Assembly: GCA_902729315.2 (NCBI GenBank)
Contig: LR746267.1
Span: 7,628,424-7,692,423, forward strand
Reading direction: 5' to 3'
Source: Spirodela intermedia
Taxonomy: Eukaryota; Streptophyta; Magnoliopsida; Alismatales; Araceae
Length of the DNA stretch: 64,000 nt
Positions 55,101 to 64,000 of the stretch are shown here, one piece after another. Positions within the stretch are counted from its first letter, which is position 1. Every line of letters starts with the position of its first letter. A program made the translations under genes and the position numbers. Under the pieces are notes generated by a model, which saw only the letters and a list, made by a program, of their open reading frames with translations, was not told where the DNA came from and did not search any database.

Positions 55101-56966
55101 CTTACCTCTTATGATATTTTTATTTTGCTATTTTTATTTATAGAGATGTTTCATTAATGTGGAATATCTCTGGAGAAAGACTTGCCAGAAATGTACCATA
55201 TCTGTTGTCCATGTTGCCCCCACTCTCCCAAAAAATGGCGATGGCCCATTCCCACCTAGAATGACAGTTCTTCTGGAGAACTGTTGAAGTGGGCAAGGGC
55301 TAAAAGGTTGCCAGCACTCTTCACCTGACTACAAAAACCTCAATCGTATATTTTTTATCTATAATTAATCATGATGTTGTTCTATATTCGGTGTTATTTT
55401 TAGTAAATCCCAAGGCATCCCCTTGAATCACACATCAAAAGGGTCTGATATTATTCTTGCTTATGCATTTCAGATCGCTGCATTTGTTCCGCTGATGTAC
55501 ATGTGTATCTGCACATACTATTCATTGTTCAAGGTAGGAATGCTAATGTTCTATTCATTGACACCGAAACAGACGAGCTCAGTGAGTTTGCTGATGATAT
55601 GCTCGTAAGTTTCTCTTTCGATCACCTTATTTTCCAGCCAAATTCTTAGCGATTCAACTCTGATGATCGGCTATTAATCGAACATCTCTGCCAGAATGGT
55701 TGCACGATACGCGGCTCCTATTTCGTACAATTTCCTCAATCTCATCCGCCTCGGAGACGCCAAAACTATATTTGAGAAGGTAACAATAATAGTAAAAAGT
55801 CTCTGGACCTATGAAACAGTGAAGATTCATATGCTGGGTTGTTCTGATGCTTGGTTCTTCTACTTTTTTCTTTCTTTTTTTTTTATTTAATTTAATATAA
55901 TTTAACAGAGGATGGGGAATATCGACGATGCCGTCCCCTTCTTTGGCCGTGGGTTTAACAAGATCTATCCACTCATCATGGTCATCTACACTCTGCTGGT
56001 GGCCAGCAACTTCTTCGGCCATGTGATCGAGTTCTTCGCAAAATGGAAAAGGTTTAAATTTCAGAGAGAACAGGACGATATGGACGGGTTTGATCCGTCC
56101 GGGGTCATCATCCTTCAGAAGGGTGAGGGTTTTTGGGTTTCTTTTCTCTCATTTCTTGATATTTTTCGGAATGTAGAACATCGTTCCTCACTAATACTTG
56201 TGAGATACGCCACCCTTTCAGAGAGGCTGTGGCTTGAACAGGGGCGCAAGGTCGGAGAACAGGTTATACCGCTGGCAAGAAACTTTAATGGAGCAAGTGA
56301 TGTTGAATCTGCCAGCTTGCCCCCCCCGGTAAAGGTCAACCCTTCACCCCCCACCCCCCATATAATCTCATCTCATGGTAAACTATGGTGTTATATCTAC
56401 ATAGTTGGATAAAAATAATAGTAAGAATGCGAATATTTCTTCTCCAGGAGAAGGCTGCTGTTGAAATGAAAGTGGAAACCAGCTCTGCAAGGGAGAGCAG
56501 ATGGGGCGGCCAAGCTGCTCCCGCCAAGGATGAGGACCGGCGGTATTCGGGCAAGTACTCCGCCGCCAGAGAGCACCCAGGCCGGCAGAAGCCGGGCCTG
56601 GCTTCGAAGGAAAAGCCCGTGTCGCCGGCCACGGTCTCTCTACTGGAAGGAGGGGGCGACTCCGAGAGGCCGTCGGCGGGCTTTCTTCCGGGCCCGGCGT
56701 CGGGGATAGCCTCCACTTGGGCGTCGATGAAGACCGGGCTGCAGAACTTCAGGGCCAACATGGGGACCAAGAAGTTCCTTCCTCTAAGCCACGTCCCAGA
56801 GGATGCCCAAGCCCATGTGCCCACCTCCTCCTCCTCCTCTGCGTCCTTGGATGAGATCTTTCAGAAGCTGAAGAAGCGGCCAAGCATGCACCGTGGAGTT
56901 ACTCTTGATGATGACGAAGATGACGAGGAAGACGATGCAGAGAATGACTCAGGAGCAAGAAGATAG
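46193..56966 (+). CDS. LMBR1-domain membrane protein (LMBRD2 type)
   Basis: Fourteen coding exons: 46193-46360, 48907-48983, 50107-50265, 51426-51639, 52053-52139, 52243-52382, 52608-52688, 53346-53410, 53612-53787, 55474-55604, 55695-55779, 55909-56122, 56222-56328 and 56448-56966. The product is 740 residues, close to plant LMBR1 domain-containing protein 2 homologs. About nine membrane segments: two in exon 1 (VFYLISLPLTLGMVMVTLRY; VLFSVGYAWFCSLSIIILVP), others in exons 2-4, 9, 10 and 12. Conserved markers are FFWSWSYWSTF, DAGDFTVTERLKTS, NTFGLVTGAFLLGFGLSEIP, AQATSNQM, DMDYDTDEKSMATLRR, SSVSLLMICS and WLEQGRKVGEQ. The last exon is a hydrophilic, GC-rich tail ending in acidic residues. The plant role is poorly known; animal LMBRD2 is tied to receptor signalling. 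Every junction keeps frame with GT-AG. Intron 1 (2.5 kb) holds an unexplained reading frame. Confidence 0.94.
47578..47727 (+). other. Exon-like reading frame inside LMBR1 intron 1
   Basis: Fifty codons read like a genuine conserved protein segment (FRFENMFYMWDPELIKENIE, then MRSGKDDKDPKLRGLPPL and IYDVGKLYQLQ). A cryptic acceptor GCAG precedes the block, and GCAGTGTCT at its end is a weak donor. It does not match the LMBR1 protein at this point. It may be a captured exon from another gene or an unrecognised alternative exon. I could not identify the parent protein. Confidence 0.4.
53523..53592. repeat. Short tandem duplication in LMBR1 intron 8
   Basis: A unit of roughly 39 bases starting TTGCACTCT, containing ATCTTCTTCATTTCTTAT, occurs twice in tandem just before the exon 9 acceptor. 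Confidence 0.8.
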
Positions 56967-57317
56967 AGATAGGGGGGGAGGATCCAGTCAAGGTCAAACC
57001 CCCTCCTCTCCTCCTCCCAGCTTCTTCTTCTTCTTCTTGCCCTGTTATTCTTCACATCAATTGATTGACATCTCTAATGGAAGGCAGTTATTCTTTTGGC
57101 GTTTCTCGAGTGCCCACTGTGGCGGCAGTCTAGTCCATAGAAGAAGAAGAAGAAGAAGAAGAAGAAGAAATGGGTGCCTGTGGAGTTGGTGGCTATGGTG
57201 GTGGTGCTGCTGCTGTTCTTAACCATGAAAGTATCACCACAATGACTACAATCTGCATTTGCAGAATCACGACAAAACAAAGGTAAATATAACCCAAGAA
57301 GTTTTCCCTGTTCTGGG

Positions 57318-57318
<1 letters not shown>

Positions 57319-57368
<50 letters not shown>
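57319..57368. repeat. (CT)n microsatellite
   Basis: Pure CT run of about 50 bases, followed by ATATATATAG. Confidence 0.95.
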
Positions 57369-57372
<4 letters not shown>

Positions 57373-57695
57373 ATATATAGAGTGGGGGCAAGTCTGCGCT
57401 GCGGCTAGTAGATTCGTTGGATATTCTTTTAGTTACTATAGATTCAATCGCGTAGCTTCTGGCCAATCCTCTGCCTAGAGAGAGAAAGGGAGAGAGATGG
57501 GTAGAGAACAGATGACGAGGAACCCCAACTTCTTCTTGCAAATTTAGGATTTTTAGCAGGTGGATGCGTTGTAGATCGAGCCTGATTATCTGCTATTTGC
57601 CAGCATCTGGTCATTTGATAATATGGAAGACTTTGAGGAGCGGACACTCGTCAAACACCACAACTTTCTCGGGATCTTCTTGTATACTACTGTAT

Positions 57696-57699
<4 letters not shown>

Positions 57700-57736
<37 letters not shown>
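57700..57736. repeat. (CT)n microsatellite
   Basis: Pure CT run in intergenic DNA upstream of the universal stress protein gene. Confidence 0.95.
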
Positions 57737-57740
<4 letters not shown>

Positions 57741-57905
57741 TGTAAGGGGGGTTGGGTGGAAAAGCGCGGAGAGACAAGAGGGTATTTCTTCCCGGAATAG
57801 CAATGCGGGTGGACTCACGCTCCACACTGGAAAGTCTAGAGAGGGAGAGATTAGGAAGGCTGGTTGTCGCTGCGTTGGCCATCACTATCTCCGCTCCCCC
57901 CGACC

Positions 57906-57924
<19 letters not shown>

Positions 57925-57937
<13 letters not shown>

Positions 57938-58090
57938 CTTACCCGTCTTTTTAACGTAGATTATGCATACTGTGTACGCCCCCTCCTTACTACTTGAGGA
58001 ACTATTAGCTCTCTCTCTCTCTCTCGCTATCCTCTTTACCCGTCTTTTTAACGTATTTTGGAACTATTATCAGCTCTCTCTCTCTCTCTC
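57925..58090. repeat. Direct repeats with CT arrays
   Basis: CTATCCTC(C/T)TTACCCGTC followed by TTTTTAACGTA occurs at about 57930-57958 and 58027-58055, each preceded by a CT run. GGAACTATTA and a CTCTCTCT run also recur downstream of both, so a unit of about 95 bases is duplicated. Confidence 0.75.
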
Positions 58091-58432
58091 ACGTCGCTGC
58101 AAGGACAGGTCTTACTCCGCATGGTCAGAACGTGTCGGTTCCCCTTCCCGGGCGGCGCCACCAGTGGGTGCCCACGGTTTCCACACCCTCACCTCCCACC
58201 CATGGGAAGCGTGATCCATCTATGGCCGTTCTCGTCCTCCGCCTCACTCAGGTCTCTGAGGCCTCTCGCTCACTTCGGTAACCACATCCCTCGGAACGGC
58301 CACCCCGCTTCCCAGGCGATGTGACCAAAATGCCACGTCATTGTGGATAACGCTCGTTATGTCAACAATAAGGGTATTTCAGTCTTTCACCTCCCGAAGT
58401 ATCCAATTCGTGACACGTTCCCGCATCCGGTG

Positions 58433-58440
58433 CTATAAGA
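58433..58440 (+). promoter_or_regulatory. TATA box of the universal stress protein gene
   Basis: CTATAAGA lies about 70 bases upstream of the ATG and is followed by a GA-rich leader. Confidence 0.45.
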
Positions 58441-58504
58441 CGGCCACCGGCCCCCATCAGCAGTCATAGAGAGAGAGAGGGAAAAGAGAGAAGAGAGAGA
58501 AAGC

Positions 58505-59499
58505 ATGGAGCAGCCGGGGACAGAGGCAGTGGAGCAGCGACGAGCGGCGGAGCAACAGCGGGGGACGAGGCTGAAGGTGATGGTGGCGGTGGACGAGAGC
58601 GACGGGAGCCTTTACGCGCTCTCATGGGCGCTCGACAACCTCTTTCCGCTGCCGCCGCCGGCGGAGGACGCCGGCGAGGTGGTGATCGTTCACGTTCAAC
58701 AGCCCTTCCAGAACTACGTCTTCCCCGCTGGGCCAGGTATTATGTACCTACCCGCAACAGATCATCCACTTCTTCATCTCCTCCTCCGCCGCTCTGCCTT
58801 GCTAGGGTTTTTCGAGATCTGAATTAACTCGTCGGGATCCTCTCCAGCAGCTTTGTACGCCACAACGGCGGTGATGGACTCAGTGAGGAAGGTACAGCAG
58901 CAGAACGCCGAGGCGCTGCTCGCGAAGGTCTCCCACGTCTGCTCCGAGAAGCACACTACGGTGAGCACCTTCTCTCCCGGAAATCCTATTTAGGAAGGTG
59001 AATCATCTTGACGATCGACTGTGAAACCTGAAACCTTCGTGATTGAAATTGATCTCGGCTTGAAGAGGGAAAAAATAGAGTAAAGGTCGATGGATCGGAT
59101 GAGATTTTTTCGGTCTGATACGAACATCTAAGCGTTTTCTTGGGTTATGAAATTACTCGATTCGAGGAGGATGAGAATTCTGAGACCCGATCTTAATGGA
59201 GCACCGTAGGTGAAGGTGAAGACCATGGTCATGGAAGGCGACCCCAAGGAGATGATCTGCCAAGCCGTCGAGCAAGTCCACCCCGACCTCCTCCTCGTCG
59301 GCAGCCGCGGCCTCGGCAAGCTCAAGAGGTTGCCCATCTCTCCCCAACTCTCCCTCTCTATCACTCTCTCTCTCTCTCTCTCTCTCGCTAAATCCATCAA
59401 TGTGCTGTGGGTTGCAGGGCGTTTCTGGGGAGCGTGAGCGACTACTGTGCCCACCATGCGAAGTGCCCCATCCTGATTGTGAAGCCGCCACACAAGTGA
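58505..59499 (+). CDS. Universal stress protein (USP-A domain)
   Basis: Small soluble nucleotide-binding protein, 181 residues, single USP domain. Exons: 58505-58736, 58848-58960, 59210-59328 and 59418-59499. The domain starts LKVMVAVDESDGSLYALSWA (about residue 23), with the Asp of VAVDES near the ATP pocket. VVIVHVQQPFQNYVFPAGPG follows, then the motif GSRGLGKLKRAFLGSVSDYC. This fits Gly-x2-Gly-x9-Gly-Ser, the signature of ATP-binding USPs, and is followed by HHAKCPILIVK. Plant USPs respond to hypoxia, drought and other stresses; the exact role here is unknown. The exon 2 acceptor is CAGCAG, so use of the second AG would drop one Ala codon. The start is the first ATG after the leader; the N-terminal 20 residues are Glu/Gln-rich and variable in the family. 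Confidence 0.94.
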
Positions 59500-60773
59500 G
59501 TGAGAGGGACGAGCTTTCGTCCTGTAGAGGTTGGGGTTGGGAGAGGGAGGAGCCCTCGTCCTTCCTGAGAATAAACTGGACCCCCCCAAGAAGAAGAAAT
59601 TTCCCATTCGGTAGTCTGTTTTGGTCGTCACCTTCCTCCCACCTCCCTTCCTTTTCTGCCACTGAACTATAACAAGCAGCTCACTGCTCTCTCTCTCTCT
59701 CTCTATATCGGAAAGTGTTGGCCCACATGTTTAATAATTTCAGAACGGGCCGACCTATCGGGGGCTGGGCCGGACCCACTTTCCGGTCAGAGTTAAATAA
59801 TAGAAGGGTATTGGGCCGGGCCCGTTTCGTCATCGAGCTCGATCACTCCCGGCCAGATTTCGCGGTCAAACCAGCGCATTAATGCTCATTTTTTGGTTCT
59901 TTAAATTTCTATACATATAAAACCTTTTTCCATTCTGTCTGGCGGTCTCACTTTTTCACGGGGCCCACCACAAACTCCTCCCGCACGTGCCTGCCGTTAT
60001 TTAAATCACTACTAATGATCACACGGATGCGTTGACCTCAATAAATGTTATTGTAAAAAGACGGTGATAGGCCTCTAAGTCAACACGCCACGTCGGATTC
60101 TGTCCGCCCGAGGTCATCCGTGGACCGACAGCCCGTCCGGCGCACCTTTCCACGAATCCGTCTTAACTTTAATTATACCCTTTTAAGTGTTCAGATTTTT
60201 TTCCCACTCTCTTTAAAATAATAATCGTATTTGGACCGCTTTTATCTAAGACATGGTTTTTGGAGGGTTTTCTGTACATAAATCATGCCTTTCATAAGGT
60301 TTGAATGCAATTAAGCATCTGGTACGGGTGCTGAAATGCCATTAGGCTTAAAATTGACGGTTACGGCACCGGCAGCCAAGAATGATCCAGATCGGCTTGG
60401 CTTAACCGTTGGATCATAATCGCAGGGTAGTTGGACGGCGATGCACAGCCTGCATCTTCTGAATGGACCATCATAGCATTCCGTGCCCACGTGAACGAAA
60501 CGCGGGTGGATGACGTCGGCGGTCGGCTGTCGTCGATGGCTTACATTAAATAGCCTCCTCCCCACCGCCAACTGTCCGATTCCATTACGCGCAAGGGTAC
60601 CCACCGTTCAAACTGGGGAAAATAAGAAGTCAACGGAGCATTCCCGTTGGATCAGAATAATTCCGTTGATCTGGCGGAGCATTTACATGCATGGGGGACC
60701 ATTAGACCAATGCTACACAGCAGACCCCCAACTCTGGTGTGGCCGGCTCGAGGGAGTGGCGGAAGGTCGATCG
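59500..60773. other. Intergenic upstream of the SCAI-like gene
   Basis: Universal stress protein 3' UTR at the left, including an 18-base CT run near 59685. The remainder is promoter-like DNA of mixed composition. A minus-strand frame at 60311-60604 has no recognisable domain. Confidence 0.55.
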
Positions 60774-63700
60774 ATGCCCCCTCCTCTCCCCGCCATGGTT
60801 GACTCCAGCGGCGGCACCGGCGGCGGGGGATCGGAATTATCCTCCGGCTTCTCCGGTTTCTCCGGCGGGAGCCAGCCGGCGGCGACGGCGTATCGGACAT
60901 TCCGATCTTTGGTGGAGAGCGCGGACAGGAAGTTCGCAAGGGTGAGGGACTCGCCAGCGTACGCAAAGGAGAGGAATCCGCACTGCCGGAGGAAGGTGTT
61001 CAAGGCGTACACGAGGGTGTGGAGGTTCCAGCAGGAGCACAGGAGGGAGCTGGTGGAGGCGGGGCTGCGGCGGTGGGAGATCGGCGATGTGGCGTCCCGG
61101 ATCGGGCAGCTCTATTACGCCCAGTACCTGCGGAATAGCGACGTGAGGTTCCTGGTCGAGGCGTACGTCTTCTACGAGGCCATACTCAGCAGAGGGTATT
61201 TCGAGAGGGGGAAAGAAGGGAGGGAGGTCGCAAGAGGAAAGCAGCAGCTTCTGTCGGATCTGGGAGTGAGATGCAAGGAGCTGAGATTTTACGCGCGATT
61301 CGTTCTCGTGGCGCTTCTGCTGAACCGGAGAGAACTGGTCTGGACGCTCGTAGAGAGGTTCAGAGCGCTAGTCGACCACTGTGGGGTTACGTTCCCGGTA
61401 CGCCTCCTAAGCTTCAGTACCCCCGTGTCCGCCGCCTCCCCCTACAATTGCGTAGCCTTTTAGAGAAATTTGAGATATTCGATTTGTAAAATTCTTCAAT
61501 TCTCTTACTGCTGATTTTTTTCCCCCCTATTTCCCGAAGAAAATCGACAATTCCATGGGATTCTTTTTTTCTTCGTTGCATTTGTGCTTCGGCTTCCTCC
61601 ATGCCCTTTTGTTGTTTGCGTCACATTTTTTTGGATAAACTGGACTGAACTTTTAATGCTTAATCTCACTCTGGAGGGGACTAATTTTCTTCTCGCGCAT
61701 CGTCTACTTTCATATCAGTGAATCTTTCTGATATGAAGAGCATGTTTTCCTTTGACATCGACTCTTTCATTGAATCTTTAGCTGGATCCTGCTGGAAGAA
61801 AATTGAACCTCTTTGTTCTGCACTGAGAATACCGAAACTGAAATGTATCTCCGAATTGAAAATCATGAGGGTGGTCAGCTAAACGCATTTTTGTTCATTG
61901 CTGATAGACGTAAGTACAGACGCTCCGAAAATGCTCCATCTGAATAACCAGATCTCTAGTGGACCCTGTTGTCGAGTCCTTCTGACGATTCAATTACGAG
62001 GGAGAAAGTTGCATGTATCAGTCGCTTTTGTATCGAATAACAGATATGTTGGCAATGGAGAAGAATGGAAGAAAGACTATGAGATACTGATCTTTTGATA
62101 ATCGTAGATTTTTGCCAATTTATTTACGGTTGACCATACTTTCGCAATTTATCATGGGTCAATGTGTTGGTATGCATTGGTTGACGGATTGCAGATTGTA
62201 AATAACAAATTTTTAGTGGCTGAGATTGGCTTTTAATTGGTTGTTGATGTACTAGATGAAAAAACTGGGTATAAAGCAAAAGGGAGGGATGAAGAAGCTT
62301 TATAACTTCTGTGTTTTCTAACATCCAGCCAGTTGAAGCAGTTCGAACGAGGGAGAGGATGAGTCCATCTGGTAATGTGTATACTGTGATTCTAGAACTG
62401 CTCAATACCCAAGCAGATGGGTAATACATTTCGTGGTGTTTATGAAAGGGGCATAACCCACTGCAAGGGGAATCTCTAGTTGGAGGATGGAAGAGAACAG
62501 GTTGCAGGAGGTTGATGTTTTGATCGGAGAAATGCTTATTGGTAGATTGTGCGTTATGTGGCTCATAGGCGTGGAGTCTTCTCTCCAAATTTATATTTTT
62601 GGAATTTTTGTCTTGATTAATCCGTTGCGAAACCTTGTAGCAGCTGCTTTTCTCTTAATTATATTATTTTTCAATTTTAGGAGACAAATTTCAAGGAGTG
62701 GAGGCAAGTGCTACAAGATATTTCTAGGTTTCTAAAAGCTGACGCAGGCTTCACCACAAGCAGCAGGCCTTTGAGATGCACTCCTATGTTTGACTTCCAC
62801 CCGTCCTCCAGCTCTCATATTGCTAGATTTCAGGCTAACAGGAGTTTGAGACTCCAGGAGGCGATTTTAACTAGCTACCATCGGAACGAGGTCCGTTGAC
62901 TTTTAAAATGGTTTTTCGTTTTTTTTTCCCTGAAAAATAATTTTGATAAATTGACGGCAACTTCTTGTTGGTTGCATCTTCCATCCTCAGGTGAAGTTCT
63001 CAGAGCTCACTCTGGATACTTACAGAATGTCGCAGTGTCTGGAGTGGGAACTCGATGGATCCATTTATCAAACGAATGCAGGAGATTCTACTGATAATTC
63101 TTCATTTAATGACTACAGTGGAGCCTCTGGGGCCATCAAAATGAAATTTTCTTCGGATATGGCTGATCCAAGTCTGCCCCCAAATCCAAGAAAATCTATT
63201 CTTTACCGTCCATCTGTCTCACATCTGATTGCAGTAAGTATCGAGTTGCATCATCCTACGGCTTTTATTTCCAACCTTGTGACGATCTTTACATGCATTC
63301 CGCATAAAAGTCAGCACATTCCACCTACTTTTACTCCTTTGCTCGTCTATCTTGACGCAGATAATCAGAATTCTCTACTCTTTCACCAGATATCAGGCGT
63401 TAGTCCGTCCTCCTTCCGGATTAATGTGATATATGCTTTTGGGTTACTAAAATGTTAGGTCAAAACAGCTCTGGTTTGAACGGAAACCTGTGTGTTTGGG
63501 TTGTGTGAATCAGATCAGGCTTTCAAGATTCCGATCAATGAGATGCCTGAGGATCCTCAATCTTATAGGCACTTTGAAAATAAGAGAAGGGCAATATTTT
63601 TTCTATATTTTACCGCTTTTTAAGTTAATTAAAAAAAAAACTCTCTTCCTCCATTAAAGAACAAAAAGTGTCAAAATACTGCATTGAAACAAACTCCCTT

Positions 63701-64000
63701 TACTTTTTGCTGGACTATTTTTTTTTAAAAAAATAAATGTATGCAGGTGATTGCTGCTATCTGCGAAGAACTGTCACCGGACAGCATCATGCTGTTATAT
63801 ATATCTGCTTCAGGTTGTTGACTTTCTCCCCTTTCGCTCTCACCCAGCTCCTCCCTTTCCTCATATCTAGTCCCCCACGGTTCACTCATCTCCACCCTAT
63901 TTAATGCAGGAAGAGTTGACCAGAGCGTTTCTTCCCAGAAATATAATCCTGGAGCTTCAAGGAACCCTTCAATAGCGAATGCTAGCCGCTATAAATCGGA
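60774..64000 (+). CDS. SCAI-like protein (DUF3550/UPF0682), 3' partial
   Basis: Plant homolog of the animal SCAI family; the plant function is not established. Exons in view: 60774-61397, 62681-62890, 62991-63233, 63747-63813 and 63910 onward, running off the window in frame. After a Gly/Ser-rich N-terminus the conserved region begins at TAYRTFRSLVESADRKFARV and includes WRFQQEHRRELVEAGLRRWE, IGDVASRIGQLYYAQY, EAYVFYEAILSRGYF and the exon 2 start ETNFKEWRQVLQDISRFLKA. Then come LRLQEAILTSYHRNEVKFSE, DPSLPPNPRKSILYRPSVSH and AAICEELSPDSIMLLYISAS. About 409 codons are present. Start is uncertain: 60774 and 60795 are both in frame, and the frame is open upstream to 60510. Exon 1 is far more GC-rich than later exons. 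Intron 1 is 1.3 kb. Confidence 0.9.

Larger units (their letters stand above)
56967..58430. other. Intergenic, rich in CT and GAA arrays
   Basis: Holds the LMBR1 3' UTR and then several simple repeats: GAA at 57139-57169, CT at 57319-57368, 57700-57736, 57907-57931 and shorter ones to 58090. Frames here are dominated by the repeats and are not credible genes. Confidence 0.65.

Overview
The window is nuclear DNA from a flowering plant. Most genes are split by short GT-AG introns, the proteins belong to plant families (UGT85 glycosyltransferases, EXORDIUM, trihelix, Ycf20-like, plant SCAI/UPF0682), and long CT/GA and CA microsatellites lie between them. GC content is uneven. EXORDIUM, the trihelix gene, FBW2 exon 2 and the first SCAI exon are very GC-rich, while the LMBR1 and UMP-CMP kinase genes are AT-rich. 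The SCAI gene also falls steeply in GC from 5' to 3'. That pattern suggests a monocot, but this is inference and I cannot name a species.

Layout. (1) 1-15.8 kb: a tandem UGT85-type glycosyltransferase cluster on the minus strand, with two apparently intact two-exon genes (4990-6515 and 11574-13131) and one pseudogene (14274-15777). About 5.57 kb (1-5569 and 6584-12153) is a nearly identical direct duplication whose right edge falls inside UGT exon 2. The window begins in the promoter of another copy lying to the left. (2) 15.8-18.6 kb: diverged UGT-upstream sequence, then GC-rich, repeat-like DNA without a convincing gene. (3) 18.6-23.9 kb: UMP-CMP kinase. (4) 25.5-26.5 kb: EXORDIUM-like secreted protein. 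(5) 28.7-30.0 kb: F-box protein FBW2. (6) 31.3-37.4 kb, minus: a four-exon membrane/coiled-coil protein of unknown function. (7) 40.6-41.4 kb, minus: trihelix transcription factor. (8) 42.7-43.5 kb, minus: Ycf20-like plastid protein. (9) 46.2-57.0 kb: fourteen-exon LMBR1-domain membrane protein. (10) 58.5-59.5 kb: universal stress protein. (11) 60.8 kb to the right edge: SCAI-like protein, 3' truncated by the window.

Outside the UGT cluster the genes are unrelated neighbours and form no shared pathway. I see no CRISPR, operon, tRNA or rRNA gene, and no intact transposon. The strongest signals are the recent UGT duplication, the mosaic (gene-conversion-like) structure of its members, the pseudogenised third copy, and an exon-like open reading frame inside LMBR1 intron 1. 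I did not find a convincing undescribed biological system. Exon boundaries were assigned by eye from splice signals, frame continuity and remembered family sequences; no alignments or searches were run.
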